Made by a program: the position numbers and the translations under genes. The notes under the pieces were generated by a model. That model was given only the letters and a program-made list of their open reading frames with translations. It did no database searches and was not told the DNA's origin. A stretch of 49,579 nt of DNA, taken from Chrysomallon squamiferum. Its lineage: Eukaryota > Mollusca > Gastropoda > Neomphalida > Peltospiridae. Shown here one piece after another: positions 13,671 through 41,671 of this stretch (its first letter is position 1; every line of letters starts with the position of its first letter). Location: NCBI GenBank assembly GCA_012295275.1, contig CM022665.1, positions 776,873 to 826,451 on the forward strand, read 5' to 3'.

Positions 13671-16630
13671 AGTTATGATATTAGCAGTTAGATTTCTGGA
13701 AGGTTAACAAGTTTATTTATATCGCTTTTGTACACGTAATTTGAGTCACGTGATCGATATAATGTAGAGATAACCAGTAAATGTTTTGTTGTCTGTTTCT
13801 AATATATCAAAGGGTTTCAGCTGTTCTTTTCAGAAATAATTCGATTAAGAATTAAGTAAGTTTATATAAAAAAATAATAACAGTTTTCTGTATCTAGCCT
13901 TTTATGTGTGTAAATACATATTTATATATGTAGAAATATGTATATTTTTTAAATGTAGGAACCAGATTTTAACTTTATTTCCTAAAACATTGTGTACATT
14001 TTCACAGCTAATAACGAAATTTTTCTTGTCGAATTTGTTCGATTCAGTGAATTACATAAAGCATGCGTAGACATAGATTTAGTTACAAAATAATAATAAT
14101 AAAAGTTTAAAACAAGACCAGTATTTTAACACAATAAATTTATATTATGCTCAGATAATATAAAGAAAACGATAATCTTTTGTATTTGTTAAGAGCGACA
14201 ACAATAAAGTCACAAATACTGATCCATTTTTGTCGCCCACTTCTTGAGTATCGTTTTCTAATAAAAGTTGGAAGTGTATAGAGTAAGTGTTAAGAGAAAT
14301 ATTTAAAATTATTATATTTATATTGTTAACATTATAACATATTTCCATGTACTTCTTTTCTTTTGTGAAACTGAAATCTCTATCATGCTTGACAAGATTT
14401 AAGTTAACAATGTAGAAAATATTTGTTAATTTTTGTTTTATTTAGAACATTTTTTTAAATAAATAGAAAGTTTCAAAACATAAGTCTAATTTTTATTTAT
14501 TTAATAAAAAAAAATGTTTTTTAAAATTAATTATTTTATTTAGTTCTGTTTGTTTAGTTATATGATTAATTTATAATTTATTCTAGGTAAAACTGCTTAT
14601 ATTTTACTTAAATTACAACTAAGTACATAATTTTCATGGGAAACTTTCTTGTAGATAATGTTTCTATATGCTTCAATAAAATGTACCCAGATTTGAATAA
14701 ACATTTTCAAAGTGTTTTTATTATGATACTTTTCTACTGGGCGGTATCAAAAATTGCTGTGTTAGACACAAAATGAACAGATTGCGGTTTTGCTATTGGC
14801 TCAGTGTATTCAGAATATCAGACAGAATAAATTATTATAATTCCGTAATCTTTTATATCAGTTTTATTCGTGACTGAGTTGGTTTTGTGGATAATATATA
14901 GGAAAATCCAAAGATTACAAATTGAACGTTGTCTAATAGGAAGAGTATTCAAAGGAAATAAACTGCAATAGCTGTACTATAAACAAATATTAGAGTATTT
15001 GTACTCTAATGAAAGTAAAATATCAGAAAATCATTCTACATTTAGGCCGAGGGAGTTAATGTAATACAAATGGAATTAATATTATAATAACAACATTTAG
15101 AAATTTTGTATTCAAATATGACAGAGTTTAACGTGTAAACAATGTACTTAGTTGCAAAGTTAATAATATTTAATTAACTTTACTAAAATATAATGTATTG
15201 ACCAAATTATAAATAAATAAATAAACCCATTTGTGTCACGACCCTTCCTCAATACTGTTTTTAACGATAGTTAAAAATACATCGATTAAATTTTAAGACA
15301 AATACTAAATATGTTTAGATCTATGTCGCTAAGTATATAAAATATTTGTGTGTGGTTTCTTTCTTTTGCAAACGAAACTTCTATTTTTGCAACGGACTAA
15401 ACTACTTCCTGTAATGTTTGATAACAGAGAACATAATTTTTCGAGAAAATCAAACGAAATATCGATGTGTTTGAGGTGTTCTTTACAGAAATAATATGAT
15501 TAGGAATTTATATAGACATTTCAATAACAGTTTCCTTCATCCAGTAATCTTATATTTATGTCTGTAAATATTCTGATACTTTTTCAAATATATTAAACCG
15601 ATTATAACTTTACACCCTCTCATCCTTGTTTAACTTTGTGTACGTTTCATATTAGCTAGAGAAGATTTTATTCAATACCAAAACTCACGTAAACAGCACA
15701 CTGGATTTAGTTGAAATAGATGAATAACAGGATCAGTGTTTGAAATAAGAATTACATTTTAACACATTTTACTATCTTCAGACAGTAAAAAAATTGACCT
15801 TCTTTCGTTATTTTGTATAATAATTAGAATAATAGAGTAAGTGTTAAGATAAATATTTAAAAATATTAGCTTCCGTGTACTTCTTTTCTCTTCTGAAACT
15901 GAAACTTCTATTATGACTAATAGATTTAAATTAAAAATGTAAAAAAAACATTTGGTCATTTATTTTATCAGCAACAGATAAAAAAAAAAAAAAAAAAAAC
16001 CAGTAAATAAATAAATAAATATATAAATAAATAAATAATAATAAAAAAAAAAAAATAAAAAATAATAAAAAAATAAAATAAAATAAAATAAAATCATTAA
16101 TAATAATAATAATAAATGTACTCGTCTGATTTATTTTTTAACTTTTTTCTTATTTCGTTATTTTTATTGTTTTTATTTTTTCTTTTTTCCCCAAAATTGA
16201 CTCCTGTTTGATCGCAAGAGTATTCAAAGAAAATAAACGACAATAGTTGTAATATAAATAAAGATTAGTGTATTTGTCTTGTAAGAAAAGTAATATATTT
16301 TAATATTATTATATTTTACACGTTGCACATTAATCCACTGAGTATAAGGTACAAGAAAATGTTACAAATATTTATGTTTCAGAAAATGTTCCTAGATTTA
16401 TGAAGAGTGAGTTAAAGTAATACACATAAAATTAATGTTATAATAACAACATGTAAATGTGTATTCAAATCCGAGTTCATCTTATTAAGGCAGAAAATAT
16501 AGGAAATACAATGTATTCAACAGATTATAAATAAAGAAATAAATACATTAAAAAATAAAATGATATATATATATAATGAGTTAAAACATATAAATAAACA
16601 AATAAAATAATATTAAAAAGACGATGTGGC
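13671..16630. repeat. Decayed higher-order unit 4
   Basis: The A module is recognisable at 13745 (GTCACGTGATCGATAT). A B/C-like tail is found near 15470-15510 (GTGTTCTTTACAGAAATAAT) but without a clear CACGTGA core. Simple A/T repeats at 15977-16100 separate the remnants. Divergence from units 1-3 is much greater than among those three. Confidence 0.7.
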
Positions 16631-17460
16631 CTGACTTATCAGATTATTATCAACTGCAGTTCATTTTCTAGAAGGTTGCCAAGTTTATTTATAGAACTTT
16701 GTACACGCACTTTGAGTCACGTGATCGCTGCGACGTAGATACGACCCAGTACGTTTTGTTGTCTATTTTTAATGTGTCTGTGCTGTTCTTTACAGAAATA
16801 ATTTCATTAGGAATACAGGTAAGCGTATAAACAATATAATAACAGTTTCCTCTTTTACCATATCCAGTCAACAGAAAAAAAAGAAAAAAAGAAAAAAAGA
16901 CCTTCTTTTATATTTGTTACGAGACACAAAAAAAGGTCACAAATACTGACCCGTTTATGTCGCCCACTTTTTGAATATTTTTCTAAATAATTGCTAGGAG
17001 GGCACAGAGTAAGTGTGAAGAGAAATATTTAAAATTATTAAATTTATGTTGCTAACATTATGTTCTTTCTCTCCTTCGTTCTACGCACGTAGACCTTGGA
17101 TTTAGCTAATGAATTTAATAACATGACCAGTGCTTGAAATAATAATTACATTTTAACATATTTTATTATTTTCATATAATAGAGAACCAACCTTTTTGTA
17201 TTTGTTACAAACAACAACCAAAGGGTCAGAAATATTCACCTGTTTCTGTCCTTAGATTGTCTGAATATCGTTTATAATAAAAGGAGTTTGTAGAGTAACG
17301 TTTGTGACAAACGTTTAAAATTATTAGATTTACATTATAAAATATTTTCTTGTTATTTCGTTCTTTTCTAAAACCGAAATTTCTACTTCAAACAATCGAC
17401 TAAAATATTTCCTGGAAAGGTAGATAACAGTGTATTTAATTATTTTGCACAGGATTAATT
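16631..17460. repeat. Terminal single module of the array
   Basis: The last module begins like the others and has GTCACGTGATCGCTGCGACG at about 16716, the 'TACGTTTTGTTGTCTATTTT' stretch and the tail AGGAATACAGGTAAGCG near 16808. It lies about 1 kb before the first mini-exon, so it is the closest candidate promoter or leader exon for the IAP gene. Confidence 0.65.
16716..16824 (+). promoter_or_regulatory. Last core and donor module before the mini-exon array
   Basis: GTCACGTGATCGCTGCGACG is followed by TGTGCTGTTCTTTACAGAAA and AATACAGGTAAGCG, a near-consensus donor. If these modules are alternative leaders, this one would be the shortest splice into the exon at 17742. Confidence 0.4.
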
Positions 17461-17479
17461 CATATCAAAGGACTCCGTT

Positions 17480-17690
17480 GTCTCCTTGTGGAACTGAGTA
17501 ACCTTGTCACTGACTTTCTCCGATAAAGAAAGAAAGACAAGTCATATAATTTTGTATTCATTTTAATATATTTTATATTTGATCAAATTCAAGATATCGA
17601 ACAGAAAATTTATGAAACATACTTACAGCTATAAAATGTCAGTGGTATAATGTTACAGTGGTAAAGAGTTTTCCTTCACATAGGGTTACC
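17480..17690. repeat. Intronic cassette duplicated at 27763-27960
   Basis: The sequence around CACTGACTTTCTCCGATAAA through GCTATAAAATGTCAGTGGTA recurs at 27763-27960 with moderate divergence, and its last part again near 21680. It marks the leading edge of an exon cassette and shows that exon 17742 belongs to the duplicated family. Confidence 0.75.
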
Positions 17691-17741
17691 CACAATCAAT
17701 GATGTCAAGTATAAAATGTTTATATCAATTTCTTATTGCAG

Positions 17742-33754
<16,013 letters not shown>

Positions 33755-34060
33755 TCTGATTCTGCACATTTTTATTATAATTTATTATTTTTTTAATTTT
33801 AATTTTTTAATATGAGGATGTGATGAATTTTAATTTACTACTGCTATCAGTACGTCGATGACAGTTAACAGAAATAGACAATTTATATATTCCTGTACTG
33901 TCACAAGGAGAAATTTTGTATATTAAGTTATAAACATAAACAAAGACTGGTTAAAACCTGCCAATGTCACAATTAACAGAAACAGTACAATTTATAATCC
34001 AATCTGACATCACAGAAAGGAGTTTAATATGTAATAAACATGGCAGAAGCTTCATAAATT
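33755..34060 (+). other. Probable IAP 3' UTR with AATAAA
   Basis: AT-rich sequence after the stop; AATAAA at about 34033-34038 is a candidate polyadenylation signal. Confidence 0.5.
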
Positions 34061-37000
34061 ATTATAGCACAAAGAAATAACAGCAGTTAAACATATAACA
34101 AAGAAATATTCACTTAGAACTTAGAGGTTGTGCACTTTACAAGATGGTGGAAGCTTGAAGAACTTTAGCTGCAGTATTTTATATCTTGTTTTTAAATATT
34201 TTATAATAGATACGGTGGAAACAAATTAATACATGACATGTTATATGAGAGAATAACCTGGATCTACGCCAGCAAATAAGAAGGAGGAACGGAAGAAGAA
34301 AGAAAACAATAAACAGCGGATAGAAACGAAAGAAAAGATGCCGTCAGCTTCTCCAACTAGTGCGTCCGACTCACAATCACAAGTTTTATTTAGCAGTGAA
34401 TTCACCTGAATACTGAAATCCAGCTTACCAAGTTCAGCCTGTGTTACAACAGCAAATTCCATCATGGACCAACCAGTTATTTCAGAAACAAAATGAAATA
34501 CCAAATACACTTCTTGTCATTTCACTAACAGCCGTGAAGAGGTTCTCAAACATGTGCACTGAAGCAAATGAAAAGTTAATGTAGATAAATATATTGGTAA
34601 ATATATTTTGCGTTATCTTTGTTTAAGTTGGAAGCAGAGACAAATGGTTATCCTGTTTCTGTATGCTCTGTTTGATTTGTTGATCAGTTTGATGCAACCT
34701 GTACAGGCTCCAAAGAGAGTTTGAGTTATATATTTTTTTCCAACAAAAACTGTTGGAGAAAATTAAAGAAATAGGAATTATAATATTTCATTTAACGCCA
34801 ACTCCCACGTCCTCAACCACTAAATAATAAGAATACATGTGTAATATAAATAATTATCTTTGTAATATAAATATTGTGTTTTGTTTTGTGTTCATAGTGG
34901 ATACTTGATATTATATATAGTTTATATCTGTAGTATATGCAGATATATTTATATATCTATTATAATCAATCGTCACAGTTTCTTAACTGCACAGTCAGTG
35001 GGTCCACTAAAGGTGCAAACCCTAGACAAGAAACGAGACATATTTTAATAGGGTCGTTAGCACTTGAAAGCTGACACCTCTTATGCGCTGGGCCCCATGA
35101 CAATGATAACGAGTGATTCACTGATTGAAGCGTCATGTTTTTGATAACATACTAGATAAAATGAAGTTCTGTACAAATATTAGAGAAAAGAAGTGTTTCT
35201 TTTTTCTTCTTTTTTTTTTCTTTCTTTCTTTTATTTGTTTATATATATATACATACAAAAATAAGAGAGGTATCGTGTTTTTTATTACTCGAAGACGACT
35301 TGGTGGGTGTCGAAATCTGTTCTCTGTGTTTGAGACAAAATGTCTTGCTTTGTTGATTTGTTATAAGGTGAATTTGCATTTCCCCTAGAACCTTCCTTTG
35401 TCGCTTGAGATAAAACTGCGTTGCTGAACTTGTAGAATAATAAGTTTCAGTTTTTAATGGTGTTAATAATAAAGCTGATGTCTTTATCTCTCTTTCGGAG
35501 GAAAGGGGTGGGTTCGTGTGAATAATATGCAATGAAGTTGATTCTGTGCTTGTTTTTAATTTATTTGAAGCTATTTTTATAGTTGGCGCGCGCGAGTGTT
35601 GTCCTCACCAGACTGGAACTACTCTTTCAAGCCGCGTGGCTTTCATTCACTCGCCGCATTGTTTACGTGTCGAGTCGCCACAGTTGTGTATCGTCAGTTT
35701 TCAATTTTAATTTTAAAATGTTTATGCCTAATTATTTACGTATTTAGATGTCTTGGTACCTAAAAAACCTGAAAAATCCAGAAAACCGGAATATCCAGAA
35801 ATCCGGAATGCCTCCGGATAATTGGTCCGGTACCTATACACGTGCAGTTGTCGCCCTTCTCTGCCAACGCCTGTACAGAAACAGTTCAGTTACGTTAGAA
35901 ATAGGACTTGGTGTTATAATATATTTATTTATTTATTCATATATACCTGATAAACAATTAAATTTGAATTGTACGAAATCTGGCAAGGTGTTTAAAGTTC
36001 CGTTCATAATCATATACTATTCTGCGTGTGACAAGACTGAAGTGTTTGTGTTATTATTCTTGTACTTCAGAAAGCATAAATCTGTTATCTTTCAGAAATC
36101 AGCGAATTTATCAACAACGGAAACAACAATACTTGAAAATAAAGTTTCGTTGATAAATTATTTTTTATTTTTTTTATTTTTTTATTTTTTATTTTTTTTT
36201 TGTTAATTTTTAATGTTTTTTATTTTTATTTTTATTTATTTATTTATTTTTATTTTTTTATTTTTTTATTTTTTTTTTTTTATTTTTTTTGTTATCCTGG
36301 ACTACAATATACCGCGGAATCCAGAGATGAAACAATGTCGTTCTGAAATTCATATATAATTAAATTCACCCAAAAACACCCACAACAAACTAGTTCGATC
36401 ATTGTTTTTCTGACTTCAGATATTTTGTCTGTTTATATTCTTTAAACGGGACAAAATCTTGTATACTGACCAAATAATTTATGTTCCGATAAATACAATC
36501 GTTTTAGGTTTAGAATTTTAACTTAGGCCGTTTAGAACTAATTAGAAGACCATATTTACTAAAATATTTATATTACAATGAATGACATAATTGAGTTTTA
36601 ATGTAATGTATATTTTAGTTCACATGAATCCAAAACTAATACTTTCGAAAAAACAAGACTGATAAAAAGGAAGTAATTTAACTGAGGAAAACAAAGTTCT
36701 GATATTTGAAACTAAGTTCAGTTTACAGATGTTTGTTATTAAAATGTATCTGAATGGCCACCATACATTTATGTGGTAACGATAATAAAGAAAAATCACT
36801 TTAAATATACAAAATAAATACAAACAAGACAGACAAGGAAAAAATAAAAATAAAATAAAATAAACACTCTAATAATTACAATATAAATAACAAAACTGAG
36901 AACACTGAGTTAAAATTAACTATATTTAATTTTATTAAACTATACATATGATATGCTACAAATTTATAAAAAAATAAATGTCCGGCTATTTAAAGAACCT

Positions 37001-37553
37001 TTTCCTTTATAAAACAACAGTAGAATGTTTCTTCTCTAGGGCTAGTTTTAGTTAATAAGGATATTTTTGAGAAGTCCTCTCTTTTCCTTATAAAGTGAAT
37101 ATAGATCCACCAAAAACAGCGCGCACTGCTGCCAGTTTTCAACGAGTCCTCACTTTTCCCTATAAAATGAGTACAGTTGATCTGTTGTATAAATATTGTA
37201 AACAATTATTCGTTTTAATGGCTGCAGTCCCACCGGTTTTCCTGTAAGTTTTACCATTGAGATGTATTCCTTTACGTTTTATGTAAAGTTTAGGCAGCAT
37301 CTTTATATTATGAAAATTATAAAACCTTGTTCCTCGAATAAACAACGTTCTCAACGGCCTAATGACAAAGGAATTCAGCTGCCGTTTATATACCCTGTCG
37401 TTACCACAGCGTCACGTAAACAATAGCTTATGTAATCTGTTTTCGTGAATATGGAAAAATCGTATTAAATCATTTAGAAATATTTCAATAAATAATCATG
37501 AATATTCTTTCACACGACACGATAGATCAATTAATGTATATAACATTAATTAA
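34061..37553. other. Intergenic region without a supported gene
   Basis: It includes a moderately GC-rich segment near 34250-34560, a CpG-rich segment at 35580-35900 (GGCGCGCGCGAG, repeated CCGGAAT phrases), T-rich low complexity at 36155-36290, and a short imperfect tandem duplication at about 37070-37180. A 152-codon plus-strand frame at 35748-36206 runs from the CpG-rich part into poly-T and has no recognisable domain; I do not call it. The stretch just below 37554 may be the 3' UTR of the minus-strand receptor gene. Confidence 0.5.
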
Positions 37554-37607
37554 TTAATATGACATTTCTTCTGATTTCTCAGTGTACTTTAGATCAGGAT
37601 ACAAACG
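37554..37607 (-). CDS. Receptor exon 6: cytoplasmic tail and stop
   Basis: Acceptor TTTTCCCTTTACAG; phase 0; product RLYPDLKYTEKSEEMSY then TAA. YPDL fits a YxxPhi sorting motif, and two further Tyr follow. An alternative acceptor closer to exon 5 (TTTTCAG before TAG) would stop translation at once. Confidence 0.6.
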   Translation of the reverse strand, partial: RLYPDLKYTEKSEEMSY

Positions 37608-38843
37608 CTGTAAAGGGAAAACAAAAGTCTGTTTTACAAAATCTACTAAAATTATTATACATTTATTTATAATATAATATTTTGTAGATGATATCTACTG
37701 AAAATGTTAAAAATTAAGAATGTAATAAATTAGTTAATTCATTAAATATGAATTAACAAAATTTAATGAATGGTGATATTCATTCATCTAAATTTAACAC
37801 AAAATCTTTTCAATCACTTACATTATGCCGACATCGCAATCTGCTGACATCTTTCAAAACGCACATAAAGCATATCCCCAAAACAAAGCCTCCGATAAAG
37901 ACGGTTATTATTACGATGTCTAGAATGTTAATAAAATTATTTTAAAAATAATAACAACAACAAAAAGAAAAAGAAAGAAAAACACCACCAAAAAATACCA
38001 ACAGCAAAAAAATACAAACACCACCTGCACACATAAAAAAGTCGACAACCATTTAGATCAGTACAGATTATATATATAAACGAAAAAAACCAACAAAGAT
38101 ATCGTAAAATGTTTATAAATAAATCCTGAAATGTTACGAGGATTTGTTACGTTATCGTCATACTTTATTAGTCGTAAAGATCGTTTTTAACGGTCAATCA
38201 TTGGGAAATGCACAGTTATAATTATGCTTGAATCTCTGGTGTTATATTTTATACGATATACTTTTGTATGTGTACTTACTATTATTTGCTTGCTTATTTT
38301 CAAAATCTTTTTCTTTTGAACATAGAATCTCTGCTTCCTGCGTTGTTGGTATTAGTGTCCGCTTGCTTTCTGTTCTAAATGAAACAACTGTCTTCCACAG
38401 TGTTGGTGGCATTTTGGTTAACTTAGTTCTTTTTATGTATGCTTCCGAAATCTTTGTGAGTGACACTGCTTTTATATTTGTTTCAGTGGTTTGTGATACT
38501 GTCCTTGAGTATTTGTGTTTTGAAGTTGAAGCTGGTGTATTGTTTTGTTGAGGACGTGGGCAGGATGAAGTAAAATGCTTCGGAATCTGTGGTTTATCTT
38601 TAGACCCGCATCTTAAATTAATACGGTTCCCATGAATTCCTAAGATAGGAGAGAATAGAAGGAAAATAAATATATTATCACAATGATAGTAATCACTGTT
38701 ATATCGTCATTTCTGTCAGCATTATTATTTATTCATAAATTCATACTGCTTTCAGTAAACAGCTAGATTTAACTGTTTTAATAGTATTTAGCCATCCTTC
38801 AATCTTGTATCTTATTAATATATTCATTATTCATTAATAATTT

Positions 38844-38915
<72 letters not shown>

Positions 38916-38968
38916 CCCCCCCTCTCTGTCTCTCTCCCTCTCTCCCTCCCCCCCCTCTCTCTCCCTCT

Positions 38969-39031
<63 letters not shown>

Positions 39032-40374
39032 AAATAAATGAATAAAGACCGGGTAAAACCGAAGAACGCACCGTATACCTGGAACCATATTACTGTTGTG
39101 TCAAACAATACAGATATATGACTGAATGTCGTTCTGTAGAAAATAGTACTGTAACTGGAATCTCTGCAGGCTATTGCAGTACGCCTTTTATCTTTAAAGA
39201 GGTCAACTGTACAGGAAATATTTCTTATTTGAATTCTCCTTAAGGAGCGCGTTTTGTTGCAGGATTCCGAATACAGATGACATATGCAGTTACCTCCCTT
39301 ATTATCAATCGTCCCAATTCTATTTCCAGTATCGTTGTTTGATTCTTCTATAAAAATAAATATGTAATAATTAGTTTAAAAAATAATAAATAAATAAATA
39401 AATAAGATACTACTGGAATAAAAGGCAGAAGAAAAAAAATGATATTTATAATATAAAGCTGAAATAAAATATAATAATCTATTTGATAAAATTAATAATT
39501 ATTTAAATGAAATCAAAACAAATAACGTATTCTCGAAACAAGAAAAATTCTTTAATCTTTGTTTCAGTTTCATTTACATAAATTATTTTCCATAGACATA
39601 TTATATTTTAGTCTTAGGTTATTCAACTCCTCCAACAATTCCTTTAACTTCTACAACTTATAAAATAATCATCTATGTCAAATTTGTTAACTAAAATTAA
39701 AACGTACCTTGAAAGCACTGATAGTTAATATGAACGAAATCAACTTTTGGTTCCAACAGCAGATTATTCCTGAGCAGTGGTGATCTTTTCTTTATTACAC
39801 AGTTGCCAGTGAAGGAACACTTCAAATGAAGGATTCCCAGTGAAAATGGAAAAATCATCATCTTTGGTTTCTGTACATGATCTTGGCACTGGCAGACAAT
39901 TGTTTTGTTACGGTCTGATGGATTGTACATTGTAGAGCACTTGTTGATGGTAAGAGATCCATAGCTGATCTTTTCAAACAGCTCGCCCATATTGCAGTTA
40001 TTTAAATATAAGAATTTCAAACTTCCAGAAAGTGCTAGAACAAATACCACCATTACATTTGTTTGAGTTGTTTTATAACGATATAGGAGTTCCAACGACA
40101 TGAGCAACTACGTTAAGTATTTATATTTATTACTTAACCACATATAGTTTACTTTTAGTAAGGGTTATATACAAAAAAAATTGCAGATAATCAATTATTG
40201 ATTTTCTAATAGAGAATTTGTTACTGATCAGTTTTAAAATTTCTTGGTTCTGCTCATCTCTGTAATAAAAATATTTTGAAATATGTTGTAATTAACGTGA
40301 AATTAATAACAATAAGAAGAAGAATTGCAATAAAAATTATATTTGCCATAATAGAGATGGAGAGATAGATAGAT

Positions 40375-40463
<89 letters not shown>

Positions 40464-40601
40464 GTCATAAATATATTTGGAGAGTGATAAAATCATTTAT
40501 ATGTTATGACCATTTACAATGAAAGATTCGAAAGATTTAAACTTACGTTTTAATAAACAAAACAGTACAAAACAGTTAACTACAAGCTTTCTTTTATCCA
40601 T
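37554..40601 (-). CDS. Type I membrane protein with SUEL-like lectin domain (six exons)
   Basis: Exons in transcript order: 40601-40547, 40034-39708, 39347-39294, 38639-38280, 37919-37822, 37607-37554. All splice sites are GT..AG and all phases agree (1,1,1,1,0), giving 948 nt and 315 residues. Layout: signal peptide; a 109-residue Cys-rich exon; an 18-residue exon; a 120-residue Thr/Ser/Lys-rich stalk; a transmembrane helix; a 30-residue tail. The Cys-rich exon fits the spacing of SUEL (galactose/rhamnose-binding) lectin domains: early Cys, ISYGS, LKC...GNC and terminal INYQC. It lacks the usual DPC motif, so sugar binding is uncertain. In other animals such domains bind glycans on microbes or partner cells. 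The function here is inferred from architecture only. Confidence 0.7.
37822..37919 (-). CDS. Receptor exon 5: transmembrane helix
   Basis: Acceptor TTAACATTCTAG, donor CATAAT|GTAAGT; phase 1 in, 0 out. IVIITVFIGGFVLGICFMCV is followed by basic KDVSRLRCRH, the expected inner-face charge for a type I protein. Confidence 0.75.
38280..38639 (-). CDS. Receptor exon 4: Thr/Ser-rich stalk
   Basis: Acceptor CTCTCCTATCTTAG, donor AATA|GTAAGT; 360 nt, phase 1-1. It starts (G)IHGNRINLRCGSKDKPQI and is rich in Thr, Ser and Lys with only three Cys. It has potential N-glycosylation (NNT) and probable O-glycosylation. The plus-strand 107-codon frame opposite it is a shadow. Confidence 0.68.
38845..39028. 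repeat. CT microsatellite with CCCTCCCC interruptions
   Basis: About 180 bases of CT in the receptor's third intron. The Ser-Leu and Glu-Arg frames on either strand are artefacts. Confidence 0.97.
39294..39347 (-). CDS. Receptor exon 3 (18 aa, phase 1-1)
   Basis: Acceptor TATTTTTATAG, donor AAGGGAG|GTAACT. Product ESNNDTGNRIGTIDNKG with one N-glycosylation sequon (NDT). Its short length makes it the least certain exon of this gene, but the phase fits on both sides. Confidence 0.5.
39708..40034 (-). CDS. Receptor exon 2: Cys-rich SUEL-like domain
   Basis: Acceptor GTATTTGTTCTAG, donor TTTCAAG|GTACGT; 327 nt, phase 1-1, typical of an extracellular domain exon. Landmarks in order: LYLNNC, ISYGSLTINKC, VCQC, ILHLKCSFTGNC, FVHINYQC. 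There are seven Cys and one NKT sequon. Size and Cys spacing match a single SUEL-type domain. The frame is open upstream to an ATG at 40101, but the signal-peptide exon and the acceptor make the spliced start more likely. Confidence 0.72.
40379..40459. repeat. AG microsatellite
   Basis: About 80 bases of AG with one A interruption, in the receptor's first intron; a short GATA run precedes it. Confidence 0.97.
40547..40601 (-). CDS. Receptor exon 1: signal peptide
   Basis: ATG at 40601-40599; product MDKRKLVVNCFVLFCLLK plus one base; donor AAAAC|GTAAGT in phase 1. Basic start and hydrophobic core fit a secretory signal; the split codon joins exon 2 as Pro. Confidence 0.68.
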
Positions 40602-40903
40602 TTTCTATATCCTCTAAATTATTTCACACAACTGCATCAAGAAAGCAACAATAAGTCCACGACTTTGGTCCTCCGTCTAGTCTAGATGTAATTCTTCATC
40701 ATATGTTTGGTATTATGAGAAAAGAGAAGGGGAAAAATTTCATGATTTATCAAAAACGGAAACACTTAAATTTAATCAGTGAATGAGTTGACCGCATACT
40801 GGTTTTCGTAGATAAATTTATCTCTGAGAGGAAAACATATCTGGTAATTCTCAGTAAACCCAGTCAGTGTTAGAGCTGGAAAACAAATTTGTAGGATGAA
40901 ACA

Positions 40904-41042
<139 letters not shown>

Positions 41043-41671
41043 CCCATGGACAAAGGAAACACTGTAAATTTGAAATTATAGAAAAAAAATAGAACACAAG
41101 TCGAAACTCAGTGTAAAACACATAGTCCAAATGTAACAACAGTGTTTGCATAAAAATGAAACTATTCCATGAGAATTCGCGAAATAGGAAACCACAACCG
41201 CAACTGCACATTCAACTAGCATATGAAAACTGTTTACACGGCTTGTAAGAAAATAACACGAGAGAAATGCCACAAATGACACTGTTTTAAAATTGCTTTT
41301 AAAAATGAATTTATTGAATGTAGCTGGATGTAGAAAAATGCTATACATGTAGGAATAATTTTCTCTAATTTACACTTTATCCAAATCGTGCATACAAAAA
41401 AAAAAAAAAAAAAAAAAAAAAGAAAGAAAGAAAATTAAAACATTCATTAAAAATAAAAATATTCAGAACATTTACAGTTGAAAGCACATTATGTTGAACG
41501 TTATCGTGATTTAATGTTTTTACATTTCCTTTCTCTTTCATTAAAGTCCACATTGATAGTTTCATAAAACTGAAAAAATCAACCCAACAACAACCAAAAC
41601 CAAAACATGACACAACAGCAACACATTTTTAAATAATAATAATAATAATAATAAATGACAATGTTTTTGAT
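41043..41671. other. Spacer and probable 3' UTR of the minus-strand 552-aa gene
   Basis: It contains a poly-A tract at 41395-41422 followed by GAAA repeats, and an AAT tract at 41634-41654. TTTATT (AATAAA on the minus strand) near 41308 is one candidate polyadenylation site. Confidence 0.4.

Noticed and set aside
2080-17460. CRISPR-like or prokaryotic repeat array
   Set aside because: Repeat units are hundreds of bases to kilobases long, in a spliced eukaryotic context.
35748-36206. 152-codon plus-strand frame
   Set aside because: Second half is AT-rich and ends in poly-T-coded Phe/Leu; no domain and no splice context. The ATG follows a TTTAG site, so a short exon cannot be excluded, but it is not supported.
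38228-38551. 107-codon plus-strand hydrophobic frame
   Set aside because: Lies opposite the phase-matched stalk exon of the minus-strand receptor gene, which explains it better.
38845-39028. Glu-Arg repeat protein on the minus strand
   Set aside because: Pure CT microsatellite translated; no non-repeat coding context.
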